Source of the DNA: Simiduia curdlanivorans
GTDB lineage: Bacteria; Pseudomonadota; Gammaproteobacteria; Pseudomonadales; Cellvibrionaceae
Direction of reading: 5' to 3'
Assembly (NCBI RefSeq): GCF_030409605.1
Contig: NZ_JAUFQG010000004.1
Location: 744,001 to 808,000 of the forward strand
DNA: 64,000 nt
Shown: in pieces, positions 44,710 through 52,266 of the stretch
Layout: the number at the start of each line of letters is the position of its first letter
Position numbering within the stretch: position 1 is the first letter of the stretch
The notes under the pieces: generated by a model
What the model was told of the DNA's origin: nothing
Seen by the model: only the letters and a program-made list of their open reading frames with translations
Databases searched by the model: none
Made by a program: the position numbers and the translations under genes

Positions 44710-45741
44710 ATGATTAAAGTTGGTCTGATTGGCTTCGGCTATGCGGCAAAAACCTTTCATTTGCCTTTAATTGAAGCTAGCGCCGCGTTTCAATTGACGG
44801 CGATAAGCTCGTCGCAATCCAGCTTGATCTTGAAGCGGCACCCAGCGCTAGAAATTTATCCCACGGCGCTGCAATTGATCGAATCGAAATGCGTGGATCT
44901 AGTGATTATCACCGCGCCAAACCATACCCATTTCAGTTTGGCGAAAGCGGCATTAGACGCAGGCCTGCACGTTCTTATCGAAAAGCCGATGACCCATACC
45001 GCGGCAGAGGCAATGACATTATGCGTGCTAGCAAAAAGCCGTGGCCGAGTTTTGACCGTGTTTCATAATCGACGTTGGGACGGCGATTTCTTGACCGTGC
45101 AAAAACTGATTGCTAATAACGCCTTAGGCAAGCTGAAGGTTTTTGAGTCGCATTTTGACCGGTTTAGACCCGAGGTGCGCGACCGCTGGCGAGAAAATCC
45201 AGGCCTTGGTGCTGGCATTTGGTATGACCTGGGGTCGCACTTGGTCGATCAGGCGTTAACACTTTTTGGCGCGCCCACGAGCATAACGGCACGATTAAAA
45301 ATGTTGCGCGAAAATTCACGCAATGTCGATTATTTTCACGTGCAGCTTCACTATCCAAGCCATGAAGTGATCTTACATTCCAGCCCCTTTAGCGCCGGGC
45401 CCAACCTGCGCTTTCAGTTGTCGGGCACAACTGGCAGTTTTATTAAACGCGGTCTAGACCCACAAGAAGACCAACTTAAATCTGGCCTACTGCCATCGGC
45501 AGCGGATTACGGTATAGAGGCGAATCAATTTCATGGCACGCTATACACAAACAGTTCAAGCCACATTGAGCCGACGCTCGCCGGAGACTATCTCGCTTTT
45601 TATCATGCCCTAGCTGATGCCATTACCAAGGGCAGTGCAGTGCCGGTTGACCCAGTATCGGCAGCCCAAGTGATTCATGTCATCGAGCAGGCGGTACGAG
45701 CCGATCGCGAGGGCCGAACACTGGCCTTTGCTGGCCTTTAA
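44710..45741 (+). CDS. Gfo/Idh/MocA-family oxidoreductase
   Basis: 343 residues. An N-terminal Rossmann domain has GLIGFGYAAKTFHLP (near 5-19), and the family's EKPM motif with the catalytic lysine is near 95-98. The C-terminal alpha/beta domain contains WYDLGSHLVDQAL (near 172-184), where a His serves in catalysis. These enzymes oxidise or reduce sugars or cyclitols with NAD(P). Resembles YdgJ/YhhX-type members. The substrate is unknown. It stands alone, after a terminator. Confidence 0.92.
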   Translation: MIKVGLIGFGYAAKTFHLPLIEASAAFQLTAISSSQSSLILKRHPALEIYPTALQLIESKCVDLVIITAPNHTHFSLAKAALDAGLHVLIEKPMTHTAAEAMTLCVLAKSRGRVLTVFHNRRWDGDFLTVQKLIANNALGKLKVFESHFDRFRPEVRDRWRENPGLGAGIWYDLGSHLVDQALTLFGAPTSITARLKMLRENSRNVDYFHVQLHYPSHEVILHSSPFSAGPNLRFQLSGTTGSFIKRGLDPQEDQLKSGLLPSAADYGIEANQFHGTLYTNSSSHIEPTLAGDYLAFYHALADAITKGSAVPVDPVSAAQVIHVIEQAVRADREGRTLAFAGL

Positions 45742-45846
45742 TCCCATAACGCTATCACCCCGACTTATTCATCGCTCGCCGCCGACAAGAAGTTAGCCAA
45801 AGCTGATACATTTAGTTTTACCAAAGGATATTGAGGCAGACAGATA

Positions 45847-46500
45847 ATGGCAACGCAGTCTATTAAACAACTATGGCGTGAAAACCGTGGGCTGATCCTT
45901 TTTCTAGCGCTGATGTTTGTCTTTCGTAGCACCTTTGCCGACTGGAATAGTGTACCTACTGGCTCTATGTTGCCCACCATTGTGGAGGGCGATCGTATTC
46001 TGGTTAATAAGATGGCCTACGATATTCGCCTGCCCTTCATCCAACTACCCTTGATTAAGCTCGGCGACCCTGAACACGGCGATATAATTGTGTTTGAATC
46101 GAGCAAAGCCGATAAGCGCTTGGTTAAGCGGGTGATTGGCTTACCCGGCGACACGGTTGGCTTAAGAGATAACCAACTTTTTATCAACGGTGAAAAAATC
46201 CCCTTGCTTGCCGTGACAGAAACGGCGCAAAGCCGTCTATATCAAGAGGCGCTTTTTGCCCATCAGCATCTGATTCAATTAGCAAAAAAACCTTCGCCCT
46301 TGGCGAGCTTTGCCACGGTTAAAGTTCCTAAAAATAGTTACCTCGCACTGGGCGACAACCGCGACAATAGTGCCGATTCACGCGTTATTGGCTTTGTTCC
46401 CAGACGAGAGATCATCGGTCGCACGCGTCAGGTCGTGCTATCCTTCGACCCCGATAACCACTATTTTCCGAGGAAAGATCGGCTGTTAAAGACATTGTAG
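45847..46500 (+). CDS. lepB: Signal peptidase I, short form
   Basis: 217 residues with a single N-terminal helix (about 15-32). The catalytic Ser40 lies in PTGSMLPTI and Lys94 in RLVKRVIGLPGDTV. The C-terminal box is ALGDNRDNSADSR. It is shorter than the E. coli enzyme and lacks the second membrane helix and its inserted loop, and it is not next to lepA or rnc. A second, main signal peptidase may therefore exist elsewhere. It should cleave secretory precursors at the periplasmic face. Confidence 0.92.
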   Translation: MATQSIKQLWRENRGLILFLALMFVFRSTFADWNSVPTGSMLPTIVEGDRILVNKMAYDIRLPFIQLPLIKLGDPEHGDIIVFESSKADKRLVKRVIGLPGDTVGLRDNQLFINGEKIPLLAVTETAQSRLYQEALFAHQHLIQLAKKPSPLASFATVKVPKNSYLALGDNRDNSADSRVIGFVPRREIIGRTRQVVLSFDPDNHYFPRKDRLLKTL

Positions 46501-46528
46501 CGGTTCGACGTTAACTCAAGGCTTAGTT

Positions 46529-47020
46529 ATGGATACTATCGCTCTCCGGCAATTTGCAGCGCGCGATACCGCCGCAATATTGCGCCTAAATGAAAAGTCT
46601 GTGAACGTATTGAGCCCTATGGATCAACAACGTTTTGACCAACTGCACAGCCAATCCGCGCTCATTCTGGTGGCGGAACAAAATCACCAGCTACTCGGGT
46701 TTTTGATGGGCTTTACCGATGGCAGCCAGTACGACAGCGTAAACTACCGATGGTTTTCCGAGCGTTTAAAAGCCTTTCTCTATATAGATCGTATCGTCAT
46801 TGCCGCAGAGGTTCGGTCGCAAGGTCTGGGGCAGCGTTTCTACACCGAGATTGAAACCTGGGCACGGCAACAACACCTACACTGGCTGGCGGCCGAAATA
46901 GATATCGAGCCACCCAACCCAACCTCGCTGCAATTTCATCAGCGCCAGGGCTTTAAGCCGGTCGGGCAACAAGACAGCAAAAACAAACAGGTGGCGCTAT
47001 TGGTAAAAGCTATTGACTAG
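46529..47020 (+). CDS. GNAT-family N-acetyltransferase
   Basis: 163 residues of the GNAT fold. The acetyl-CoA-binding motif A is LYIDRIVIAAEVRSQGLGQR (about 88-107) and a conserved C-terminal FHQRQGFKPVG (near 138-148) is present. Acceptor unknown. The ATG has AAGG ten bases upstream. It lies 28 bases downstream of the signal peptidase gene, possibly co-transcribed. Confidence 0.9.
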   Translation: MDTIALRQFAARDTAAILRLNEKSVNVLSPMDQQRFDQLHSQSALILVAEQNHQLLGFLMGFTDGSQYDSVNYRWFSERLKAFLYIDRIVIAAEVRSQGLGQRFYTEIETWARQQHLHWLAAEIDIEPPNPTSLQFHQRQGFKPVGQQDSKNKQVALLVKAID

Positions 47021-47115
47021 CCCGATCGCACAACACTGCATCAATGGCGGTGTGGCGATTCGATTGAGGTAGGGCTTGTAGCCCAAAAACGCAACGCAAT
47101 TGAGTGCGGAATCGG

Positions 47116-47550
47116 TTAGCGCTGAACAATAAAATTGTCGAAGAATAGATCCACCACGCCACTCTCACTGCCTTGTTCTAGCTCGATGACTTGGCGAATT
47201 TCTTTCAGGGCATCTTGGCGCAACTGCTCTTTACCTTCCTGTGTATCTATCACAAGTTCCTCTTGTTGACTCAGCAAGGTGACAATTTTATCGCGAATGG
47301 CCGGCATATGGTGGCGCACGCTTTGTGCGGCGCTAATGTCGCCCACCCTCACGGTCAACTCGGCCTTCAGATAGCGCAACCTACCCACACCCCCATAGTT
47401 GACGACAAAAGGCGGTAAAAGCGGAATATACAACGCCTGTCCTGTTGCGGCCTCCGCCTCGTCATCCTGGGCATGGGCGGGCAGGGCAGCGATAAACGCC
47501 ACGAGTAAACTCAGAGTGAAGGTGCGCAGCACAAGCATATCTAAAACCAT
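47116..47550 (-). CDS. FliL-like secreted/periplasmic protein
   Basis: 144 residues. It has a cleavable signal peptide (cleavage after Ala-His-Ala near residue 27) and no other membrane helix. The rest carries the FliL domain: LLPPFVVNYGGVGRLRYLKAE near 44-64, then RHHMPAIRDKIVTLLS near 79-94 and a C-terminal VDLFFDNFIVQR. Canonical FliL is an inner-membrane flagellar protein near the stator; this one has no neighbouring flagellar gene and a cleavable signal. It should be considered a FliL-domain protein of unknown role, and likely a periplasmic one. Confidence 0.85.
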   Translation of the reverse strand: MVLDMLVLRTFTLSLLVAFIAALPAHAQDDEAEAATGQALYIPLLPPFVVNYGGVGRLRYLKAELTVRVGDISAAQSVRHHMPAIRDKIVTLLSQQEELVIDTQEGKEQLRQDALKEIRQVIELEQGSESGVVDLFFDNFIVQR

Positions 47551-47675
47551 TTTTGTCCAAAGCTAGGCCTTTGAGCATAGCCTTTTTTATCGCTATTGTG
47601 GGCTAATTGAGTTGTGCCTTTTGCGCTTTTCCCCTAACGTGACGCCAGCACCAATCCCAGCTTTGAGACCTATTT

Positions 47676-48164
47676 ATGCTGCCTAATTTACGTCAGACTT
47701 ATTTTATTATCTTCGCCGGTTGCACCAGCTTGATTTTAACCGCGCTATATATGCAATACCAAATGGGCTTACACCCCTGCCCACTGTGTGTAACTCAGCG
47801 GATCTTCGTGATTGTGGTAGGTCTTATTGCCCTGGCTGCAGCCCTGCACAACCCTAAAGGTTTTGGCAATAAAATCTACAGCGGCTTAGGCCTAGTGTCT
47901 GGCCTTATCGGTGCCGGCGTTTCGGCTCGCCATGTGTGGATTCAAAACCTGCCAGAGGATCAAGTGCCCGCCTGCGGCCCCGGGCTTGAGTATATGTTCG
48001 AAACCTTTCCCTTATTCGACGCCTTGGCATTACTGTTTCAAGGCGATGGCAACTGTGCCGACGTGGTGTGGAGCTTTCTTGGCTTGTCTATTCCCGCCTG
48101 GACCTTTGTCGCTTTCGCAGGCTTAGTGGCGCTGTGTTTCTGGCAGGGACTGCGCAAGGCGTGA
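47676..48164 (+). CDS. dsbB: Disulfide bond formation protein B
   Basis: 162 residues with four membrane helices. The first periplasmic loop has the CxxC pair in HPCPLC (Cys35, Cys38). The second has Cys100 (PACG) and Cys127 (GNCADV), the second redox pair. DsbB re-oxidises DsbA and passes electrons to quinones. Its stop overlaps the next start by four bases (GTGA), so it forms an operon with the cidA/lrgB-like genes. Confidence 0.93.
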   Translation: MLPNLRQTYFIIFAGCTSLILTALYMQYQMGLHPCPLCVTQRIFVIVVGLIALAAALHNPKGFGNKIYSGLGLVSGLIGAGVSARHVWIQNLPEDQVPACGPGLEYMFETFPLFDALALLFQGDGNCADVVWSFLGLSIPAWTFVAFAGLVALCFWQGLRKA

Positions 48165-48520
48165 TTGTCGGCTTACTGGTTCTCATCGGCTTTCAAATAC
48201 TGGGCGAACTCACCGCCCTCTGGCTCAATTTACCCATACCAGGCGCGGTTATTGGGCTGTTGTTTTTGCTGCTCAGCTTAAGGGTATTACCTTGGCGTAA
48301 GACCTTGGTGGAGCCCGTTGAGCAGGTCAGTGAAAAGCTCATCAGTCATCTGTCCTTACTATTTTTACCCGCCGGAGTGGGTATCTTTTTCTTGCCCGAA
48401 CATATTAACGCCCAATGGCCTGCGGTACTTGCCGCAATGCTCGGCGGCACCTTTGTTGCCATGCTGCTCTCGAGCCTGGCCTACCGGGTATTTAGCGCGC
48501 GGGCCAAATCCCGTGAATGA
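48161..48520 (+). CDS. CidA/LrgA-family membrane protein
   Basis: 119 residues from the GTG at 48161 overlapping the dsbB stop. It has four membrane helices and the CidA/LrgA core: IGFQILGELTALWLNLPIPG (about 9-28), then FLPAGVGIFFLPEHI. The family resembles holins/antiholins and affects cell lysis, export and membrane physiology, but its role in gram-negatives is not settled. It overlaps the lrgB-like gene by eight bases. Confidence 0.87.
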   Translation: MIVGLLVLIGFQILGELTALWLNLPIPGAVIGLLFLLLSLRVLPWRKTLVEPVEQVSEKLISHLSLLFLPAGVGIFFLPEHINAQWPAVLAAMLGGTFVAMLLSSLAYRVFSARAKSRE

Positions 48521-49202
48521 CCGCCTGTTTTGGTTACTCATGATTGCAGCCACACTTTGCGCCTACCAAGTAGGCATCTGGGTGTATCAACGCAGTGCGC
48601 GCAAACTCTGGCTACACCCTCTGTTAACAGGCTCTATTTTGCTTGCCGTGGGGCTCAAATTGGCCGGCACAAGCTACTCGGACTACAAAGCTGCTAATTG
48701 GCTTTTCTATCAACTTTTAGGCCTAGCCACCGTAAGCTTAGCCCTACCATTGCATCGAGAATTTCATCAACTCAAAGGCCTTTTCCTACCCATAGCTGGC
48801 ACCATCGCCCTCGGCAGCGGCATAGCCTGTGGCGCAGCCTTGCTGTTTGCCTATGTCGCGGGTGCAAGTGCCGAACTGTTATTAGCCCTCGCACCCAAAT
48901 CAGTTACAACACCAATTGCACTCGGGATTGCAGAACAAATTGGCGCCAATACCAGCCTAACGACGGGTGTGGTGATATTCACAGGTGTTATTGGTGCACT
49001 TATTTCACCGCTGGTATTTAAGCTTTCTGGACTTGCCGATCCAAGGGGTCAAGGCATTGTGCTCGGTATTAATGCCCATGGTGTGGGTACGGCCAGAGGT
49101 TTTGAATTAAGTGCTACTGTCGGCGCTTTTGCCAGCTTAGCCATGGGGCTTACTGGCGCCTTCACCGCTTTATGGCTGCCATTTTTAGCTAACTACCTCT
49201 AA
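48513..49202 (+). CDS. LrgB/CidB-family membrane protein
   Basis: 229 residues from the GTG at 48513, which overlaps the previous stop by eight bases. It has about eight membrane helices and the family signature PKSVTTPIALGIAEQIG near 127-143, with GINAHGVGTARGFE near 185-198. The lrgAB/cidAB-type pair acts in programmed lysis or pyruvate/glycolate export in different bacteria. The likely unit is dsbB-cidA-lrgB, three genes with overlapping ends. Confidence 0.88.
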   Translation: MNDRLFWLLMIAATLCAYQVGIWVYQRSARKLWLHPLLTGSILLAVGLKLAGTSYSDYKAANWLFYQLLGLATVSLALPLHREFHQLKGLFLPIAGTIALGSGIACGAALLFAYVAGASAELLLALAPKSVTTPIALGIAEQIGANTSLTTGVVIFTGVIGALISPLVFKLSGLADPRGQGIVLGINAHGVGTARGFELSATVGAFASLAMGLTGAFTALWLPFLANYL

Positions 49203-49323
49203 ATTTTAAGCCAGCGCCGGCACTGGTTAATCGATCAATTGCTGTTGATTAAGTCTTGCCCCCTTTCTGCCTTTCACCTACATTGAGCGTTAGACCTATC
49301 GAATGAGTTAAGGAAGTAGTCAC

Positions 49324-49785
49324 ATGCTCGATAATTGTAAGACGGCTAAGGAACGCTGGGGCGGTGTAAGCGATATTATCGACCGCTGGCTGCAAGAACG
49401 TCAGGACGCATTGGTACTCTACTGCAAGCTTTCTGATCACGACGAATTTGAACCCCTAGAACACGGCGACAAGGTGCGAACCCTTTGCCAACTGCTGGTG
49501 GACTACTCCTCCGCAGGCCACTTTGAGGTCTATAAGCAGCTGGTCAAAGAAGCCCACGAGTTCGACGATCAAGCCGCTATTGAAGAAGCTTCGGGCCTGT
49601 ACACTGAGATTGATCCGACCACAGATGTGATTCTCGACTTCAACGATAAATATCAAGAAACCGATGATCTCACCTCCTTGCGCGCCGATCTCTCGACCCT
49701 TGGCGACGCACTTGAGACACGCTTTTCAGCGGAAGATCGGATGATCTCCGTACTGCACGACGCCCATAAAGACCTGGTGGCCTAA
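49324..49785 (+). CDS. rsd: Rsd/AlgQ anti-sigma-70 factor
   Basis: 153 residues of the Rsd/AlgQ family. It begins with MLDNCKTAKERWGGV and has a central WLQERQDALVLYCKL (about 22-36). Rsd binds sigma-70 region 4 and helps alternative sigma factors in stationary phase; AlgQ also controls alginate in Pseudomonas. The ATG follows AAGGAAG. Its neighbourhood (dsbB upstream; FKBP and yheS downstream) resembles the Pseudomonas algQ region as I recall it. Confidence 0.92.
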   Translation: MLDNCKTAKERWGGVSDIIDRWLQERQDALVLYCKLSDHDEFEPLEHGDKVRTLCQLLVDYSSAGHFEVYKQLVKEAHEFDDQAAIEEASGLYTEIDPTTDVILDFNDKYQETDDLTSLRADLSTLGDALETRFSAEDRMISVLHDAHKDLVA

Positions 49786-49794
49786 TTTGCCCAG

Positions 49795-49826
49795 GCCGAT
49801 TGGCACCGCCCTGGGTGCCAATCGGC
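49795..49826. other. Perfect 13-bp hairpin after rsd
   Basis: GCCGATTGGCACC (49795-49807) pairs exactly with GGTGCCAATCGGC (49814-49826) around a six-base loop, ten bases after the rsd stop. There is no T run on either side, so it is not a standard intrinsic terminator. It could be an RNA-stabilising hairpin or a factor-dependent terminator. Confidence 0.55.
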
Positions 49827-49887
49827 GGCAGCACCTGCATTTCTGCACTATCTTTAATTTCAGTTATATCCTCACTCGGATCTTTTT

Positions 49888-50862
49888 ATGAAATGGAATT
49901 GGATGGCCGCCTGCAGCTTGGCCTGCCTAAGTCTGGTCGCGTGTGACAATACCCCAACCCCAGCCGCCAGTGTAGAGGTGGCCAACAAAGGCATCCTAAG
50001 TGCGGCGCTGTCGGACCAAGGCGACTATGCCTTAATCGGCTCTATTTTTGAGGGTGGCAGCCTGTGGCGCCTAACCGACAAAGAGCGACTCTACGATTGG
50101 AACCACGCAAAAGACGAGCGCTCGACCATTGAGAGCGCCGCTTTCTCTGCCGACGGACGCTGGGCGGCAACTGCCACCACCCACACCATTGTGTTTTGGA
50201 GCCTAGAAACTGGCCAGGCGGCGCGCTTCTGGAATGCGCCAGCCGAGGTGCTCGATATCGCTTTAACACCCACAGGTGACTATGCGCTGCTGGGCTTAGT
50301 GGATAGTACCGCGGTGATGTTCGACATCAAACGCGGCGGTATTGCGCGCACCTTCCGGCACGACAACCGAGTGCGCAAGGTGGCGCTATCGGCAGACGGA
50401 AAAATTGCCATCACCGGCTCCGAGGATAGAACGGCGATTGTTTGGGACGTCGCCAGCGGCAAAGCCCTACATACGTTTAACCACGCCGAAGAAGTGCAAA
50501 TGGTGGCCATCACCAACGACGGCAGCAAGGCTCTCAGCGCGGCAAAATACGACAAGGCCGTGATCTGGGATCTCGCCGCGGGTAAAGCGCTCAGAGAAGT
50601 GCCCTTGGCGGGCAGTATGGTCAAGCGCGGGCTGAGATTTACCGCCGCGCGCTTTTCCGCCGACGGCAGCCAATTATTAACCGGCCGACCGGATCAGATC
50701 GTGCAGCTTTGGCGGGTGGACAACATGACGCTGATCAAAGAGTGGCGCCTACCGAAACGCGACACCTTGCAACCTTCGGGCGCCGCTGTGATGGCGGTTG
50801 CCTTCGCCGAGAAACATTTTGTCGCGGTTGCGGCGAACGGCTTTGTGCACACCTTAAAGTAG
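49888..50862 (+). CDS. WD40-repeat lipoprotein
   Basis: 324 residues. A signal peptide ends in lipobox LVAC with Cys19. Asp is the next residue, the classical inner-membrane retention signal, so the protein should sit on the periplasmic face of the inner membrane. About six WD40-like blades follow from residue 30, recognisable by repeats such as AAFSADGRWAATATTHTIVFW, ALSADGKIAITGSEDRTAIVWD and AITNDGSKALSAAKYDKAVIWD. It has no enzymatic motif. It is probably a protein-binding platform of unknown partner. It is between rsd and the FKBP gene with which it converges. Confidence 0.87.
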   Translation: MKWNWMAACSLACLSLVACDNTPTPAASVEVANKGILSAALSDQGDYALIGSIFEGGSLWRLTDKERLYDWNHAKDERSTIESAAFSADGRWAATATTHTIVFWSLETGQAARFWNAPAEVLDIALTPTGDYALLGLVDSTAVMFDIKRGGIARTFRHDNRVRKVALSADGKIAITGSEDRTAIVWDVASGKALHTFNHAEEVQMVAITNDGSKALSAAKYDKAVIWDLAAGKALREVPLAGSMVKRGLRFTAARFSADGSQLLTGRPDQIVQLWRVDNMTLIKEWRLPKRDTLQPSGAAVMAVAFAEKHFVAVAANGFVHTLK

Positions 50863-50883
50863 AATCGGCAGGGCTAGAAAAGC

Positions 50884-50909
50884 AAAAAGGGCTGCCGCAG
50901 CAACCCTTT
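50884..50909 (-). terminator. Intrinsic terminator after the FKBP gene
   Basis: Minus-strand stem AAAGGGTTGC/GCAGCCCTTT (50886-50909, one mismatch, 4-base loop) is followed by TTTTT from the A run at 50884-50888. It closes the FKBP transcript. On the plus strand the T run is weak. Confidence 0.75.
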
Positions 50910-50931
50910 CATACCTACTCAGCAAGCCTGC

Positions 50932-51663
50932 TTACTTAGCTGCGGCTGCTTCTGGCTTAACGATATCCAACAACTCCACCTCGAACACCAAGGCTGAATT
51001 TGGGCCTATCGGGCCAGTACCGCCAGCGCCATAAGCGAGATCGGCGGGGATGTACAACTCATATTTGGCGCCCTTGCTCATTAACTGCAAGGCCTCGGTC
51101 CAACCTGGGATAACACCTGTCACTGGGAATGTGACCGGCTCACCGCGGGTGTAGGAGCTATCAAACTCGGTGCCGTCGATTAAGGTGCCTTTATAGTGCA
51201 CAGTGACAGAATCTTCAGTTGTCGGCTTGGCACCTTCACCGGCGGCCACAACCTTGTACTGCAAACCTGATTCCGTAACCTGTACGCCTTCTTTGGTGCT
51301 ATTGGCGGTTAAGAATGCTTCGCTTTTTTGCTGGTTAGCAGCACCAGCTTCTTTCATTTTTTCTTCTTGCTTGGCTTGCGCCTGAGCTTGGAATTCCTGC
51401 ATTACCTGTTGCATATCTTCCTGGCTAATACGGTTTTCTTTACCGCTCTGAATATCGACCACCGCCAGTGATAAGGCTGCTGGATCGAGGGTGATACCTT
51501 CCTGTTTGAACTGAGACGCCATATTAGCGCCGAAGATATAACTCATTTTAGCTTCGAGGGTATCAAGCTTCGGTTCTTCAGCTTTTTTGTCAGCGCCACA
51601 GGCAGCTAGCATCAGGGTAGCTAGGGCGATGCCTGAAACCAGGCTGTGTTTCACTTTAATCAT
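50932..51663 (-). CDS. FKBP-type peptidyl-prolyl isomerase, lipoprotein
   Basis: 243 residues from the ATG at 51663, six bases after GGAAG; the ATG two codons upstream sits on that site. Lipobox LAAC then Gly (near residues 20-24) gives an outer-membrane lipoprotein. An N-terminal helical dimerisation domain (about 30-120, with a Gln/Ala/Lys-rich coil) is followed by a C-terminal FKBP domain with VHYKGTLIDGTEFDSSY (near 149-165) and GAGGTGPIGPNSALVFEVELL. It resembles FkpA/Mip chaperones, which catalyse proline isomerisation and assist folding in the periplasm. It ends in a terminator. Confidence 0.93.
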   Translation of the reverse strand: MIKVKHSLVSGIALATLMLAACGADKKAEEPKLDTLEAKMSYIFGANMASQFKQEGITLDPAALSLAVVDIQSGKENRISQEDMQQVMQEFQAQAQAKQEEKMKEAGAANQQKSEAFLTANSTKEGVQVTESGLQYKVVAAGEGAKPTTEDSVTVHYKGTLIDGTEFDSSYTRGEPVTFPVTGVIPGWTEALQLMSKGAKYELYIPADLAYGAGGTGPIGPNSALVFEVELLDIVKPEAAAAK

Positions 51664-51735
51664 TATCATCTTCCGGTTGAGGGCCCTGAACCTACCGTAG
51701 GTCAGGCAATATAAAATCGAGCGGCCAATACTAGC

Positions 51736-52221
51736 CTAGTTAGTCTGGCCTGTTAAGGCATCGGCCTTGAGCACGGCCATTCTGGCGCGTAAAGCGCCGA
51801 AGCTGTCACAGTCGCCAGCTAGTTGGTAATACAAACGCAAACTTGTTAACGCCGGCTCCGAACAGCTAGGCCAGGCTATTGCACCCAAGCGCTGCAGCAC
51901 TTCTAGCTCCGCAGCCAACTCGGCCTGCTTAATTTTTGCGCGAATTTCCGCCACCGCCGCGCTCGATTCAGCTTCGCACTTCAACTGTCGACGCAGCTGT
52001 CGCAAGGGCCAGACCACAGTTTGCTCCCAAACAAGCACGTCTTTAGCTAGCACGCCAATAGATTCGAGCGTCGCGCCGACACCGCCAAAATCAAGCCAAG
52101 CGCAACAGAGCAGCAGGGGAACACTGACATCGTGGTTATCCTGCAACTGCAGGCACTCGGCCTCCACTGCAGGCTGCGCGTATAAAGACAACGCAAAATC
52201 GATAAAGTTTGGCTTGGTCAT
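51736..52221 (-). CDS. TIGR02444-family protein
   Basis: 161 residues from the ATG at 52221 (the GTG one codon upstream belongs to the preceding sequence). The start FIDFALSLYA and the VSVPLLLCCAWLDFGG segment (near 33-48) match the TIGR02444 family of conserved proteobacterial proteins. It is soluble and helical with a cysteine pair near 38-39. Its function is unknown. It is divergent from yheS with 45 bases between the starts, so the two promoters overlap. A 72-base gap follows the FKBP gene on the same strand. Confidence 0.8.
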   Translation of the reverse strand: MTKPNFIDFALSLYAQPAVEAECLQLQDNHDVSVPLLLCCAWLDFGGVGATLESIGVLAKDVLVWEQTVVWPLRQLRRQLKCEAESSAAVAEIRAKIKQAELAAELEVLQRLGAIAWPSCSEPALTSLRLYYQLAGDCDSFGALRARMAVLKADALTGQTN

Positions 52222-52266
52222 CACTTTTCGCTAGTCGCCATTGCCAGCGCTGCTACAATGCGCGCC

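Noticed and set aside
48068..48520. 150-residue form of the CidA/LrgA protein
   Set aside because: The extra N-terminus overlaps dsbB and lacks the family start; GTG at 48161 overlaps the dsbB stop and gives a normal length.
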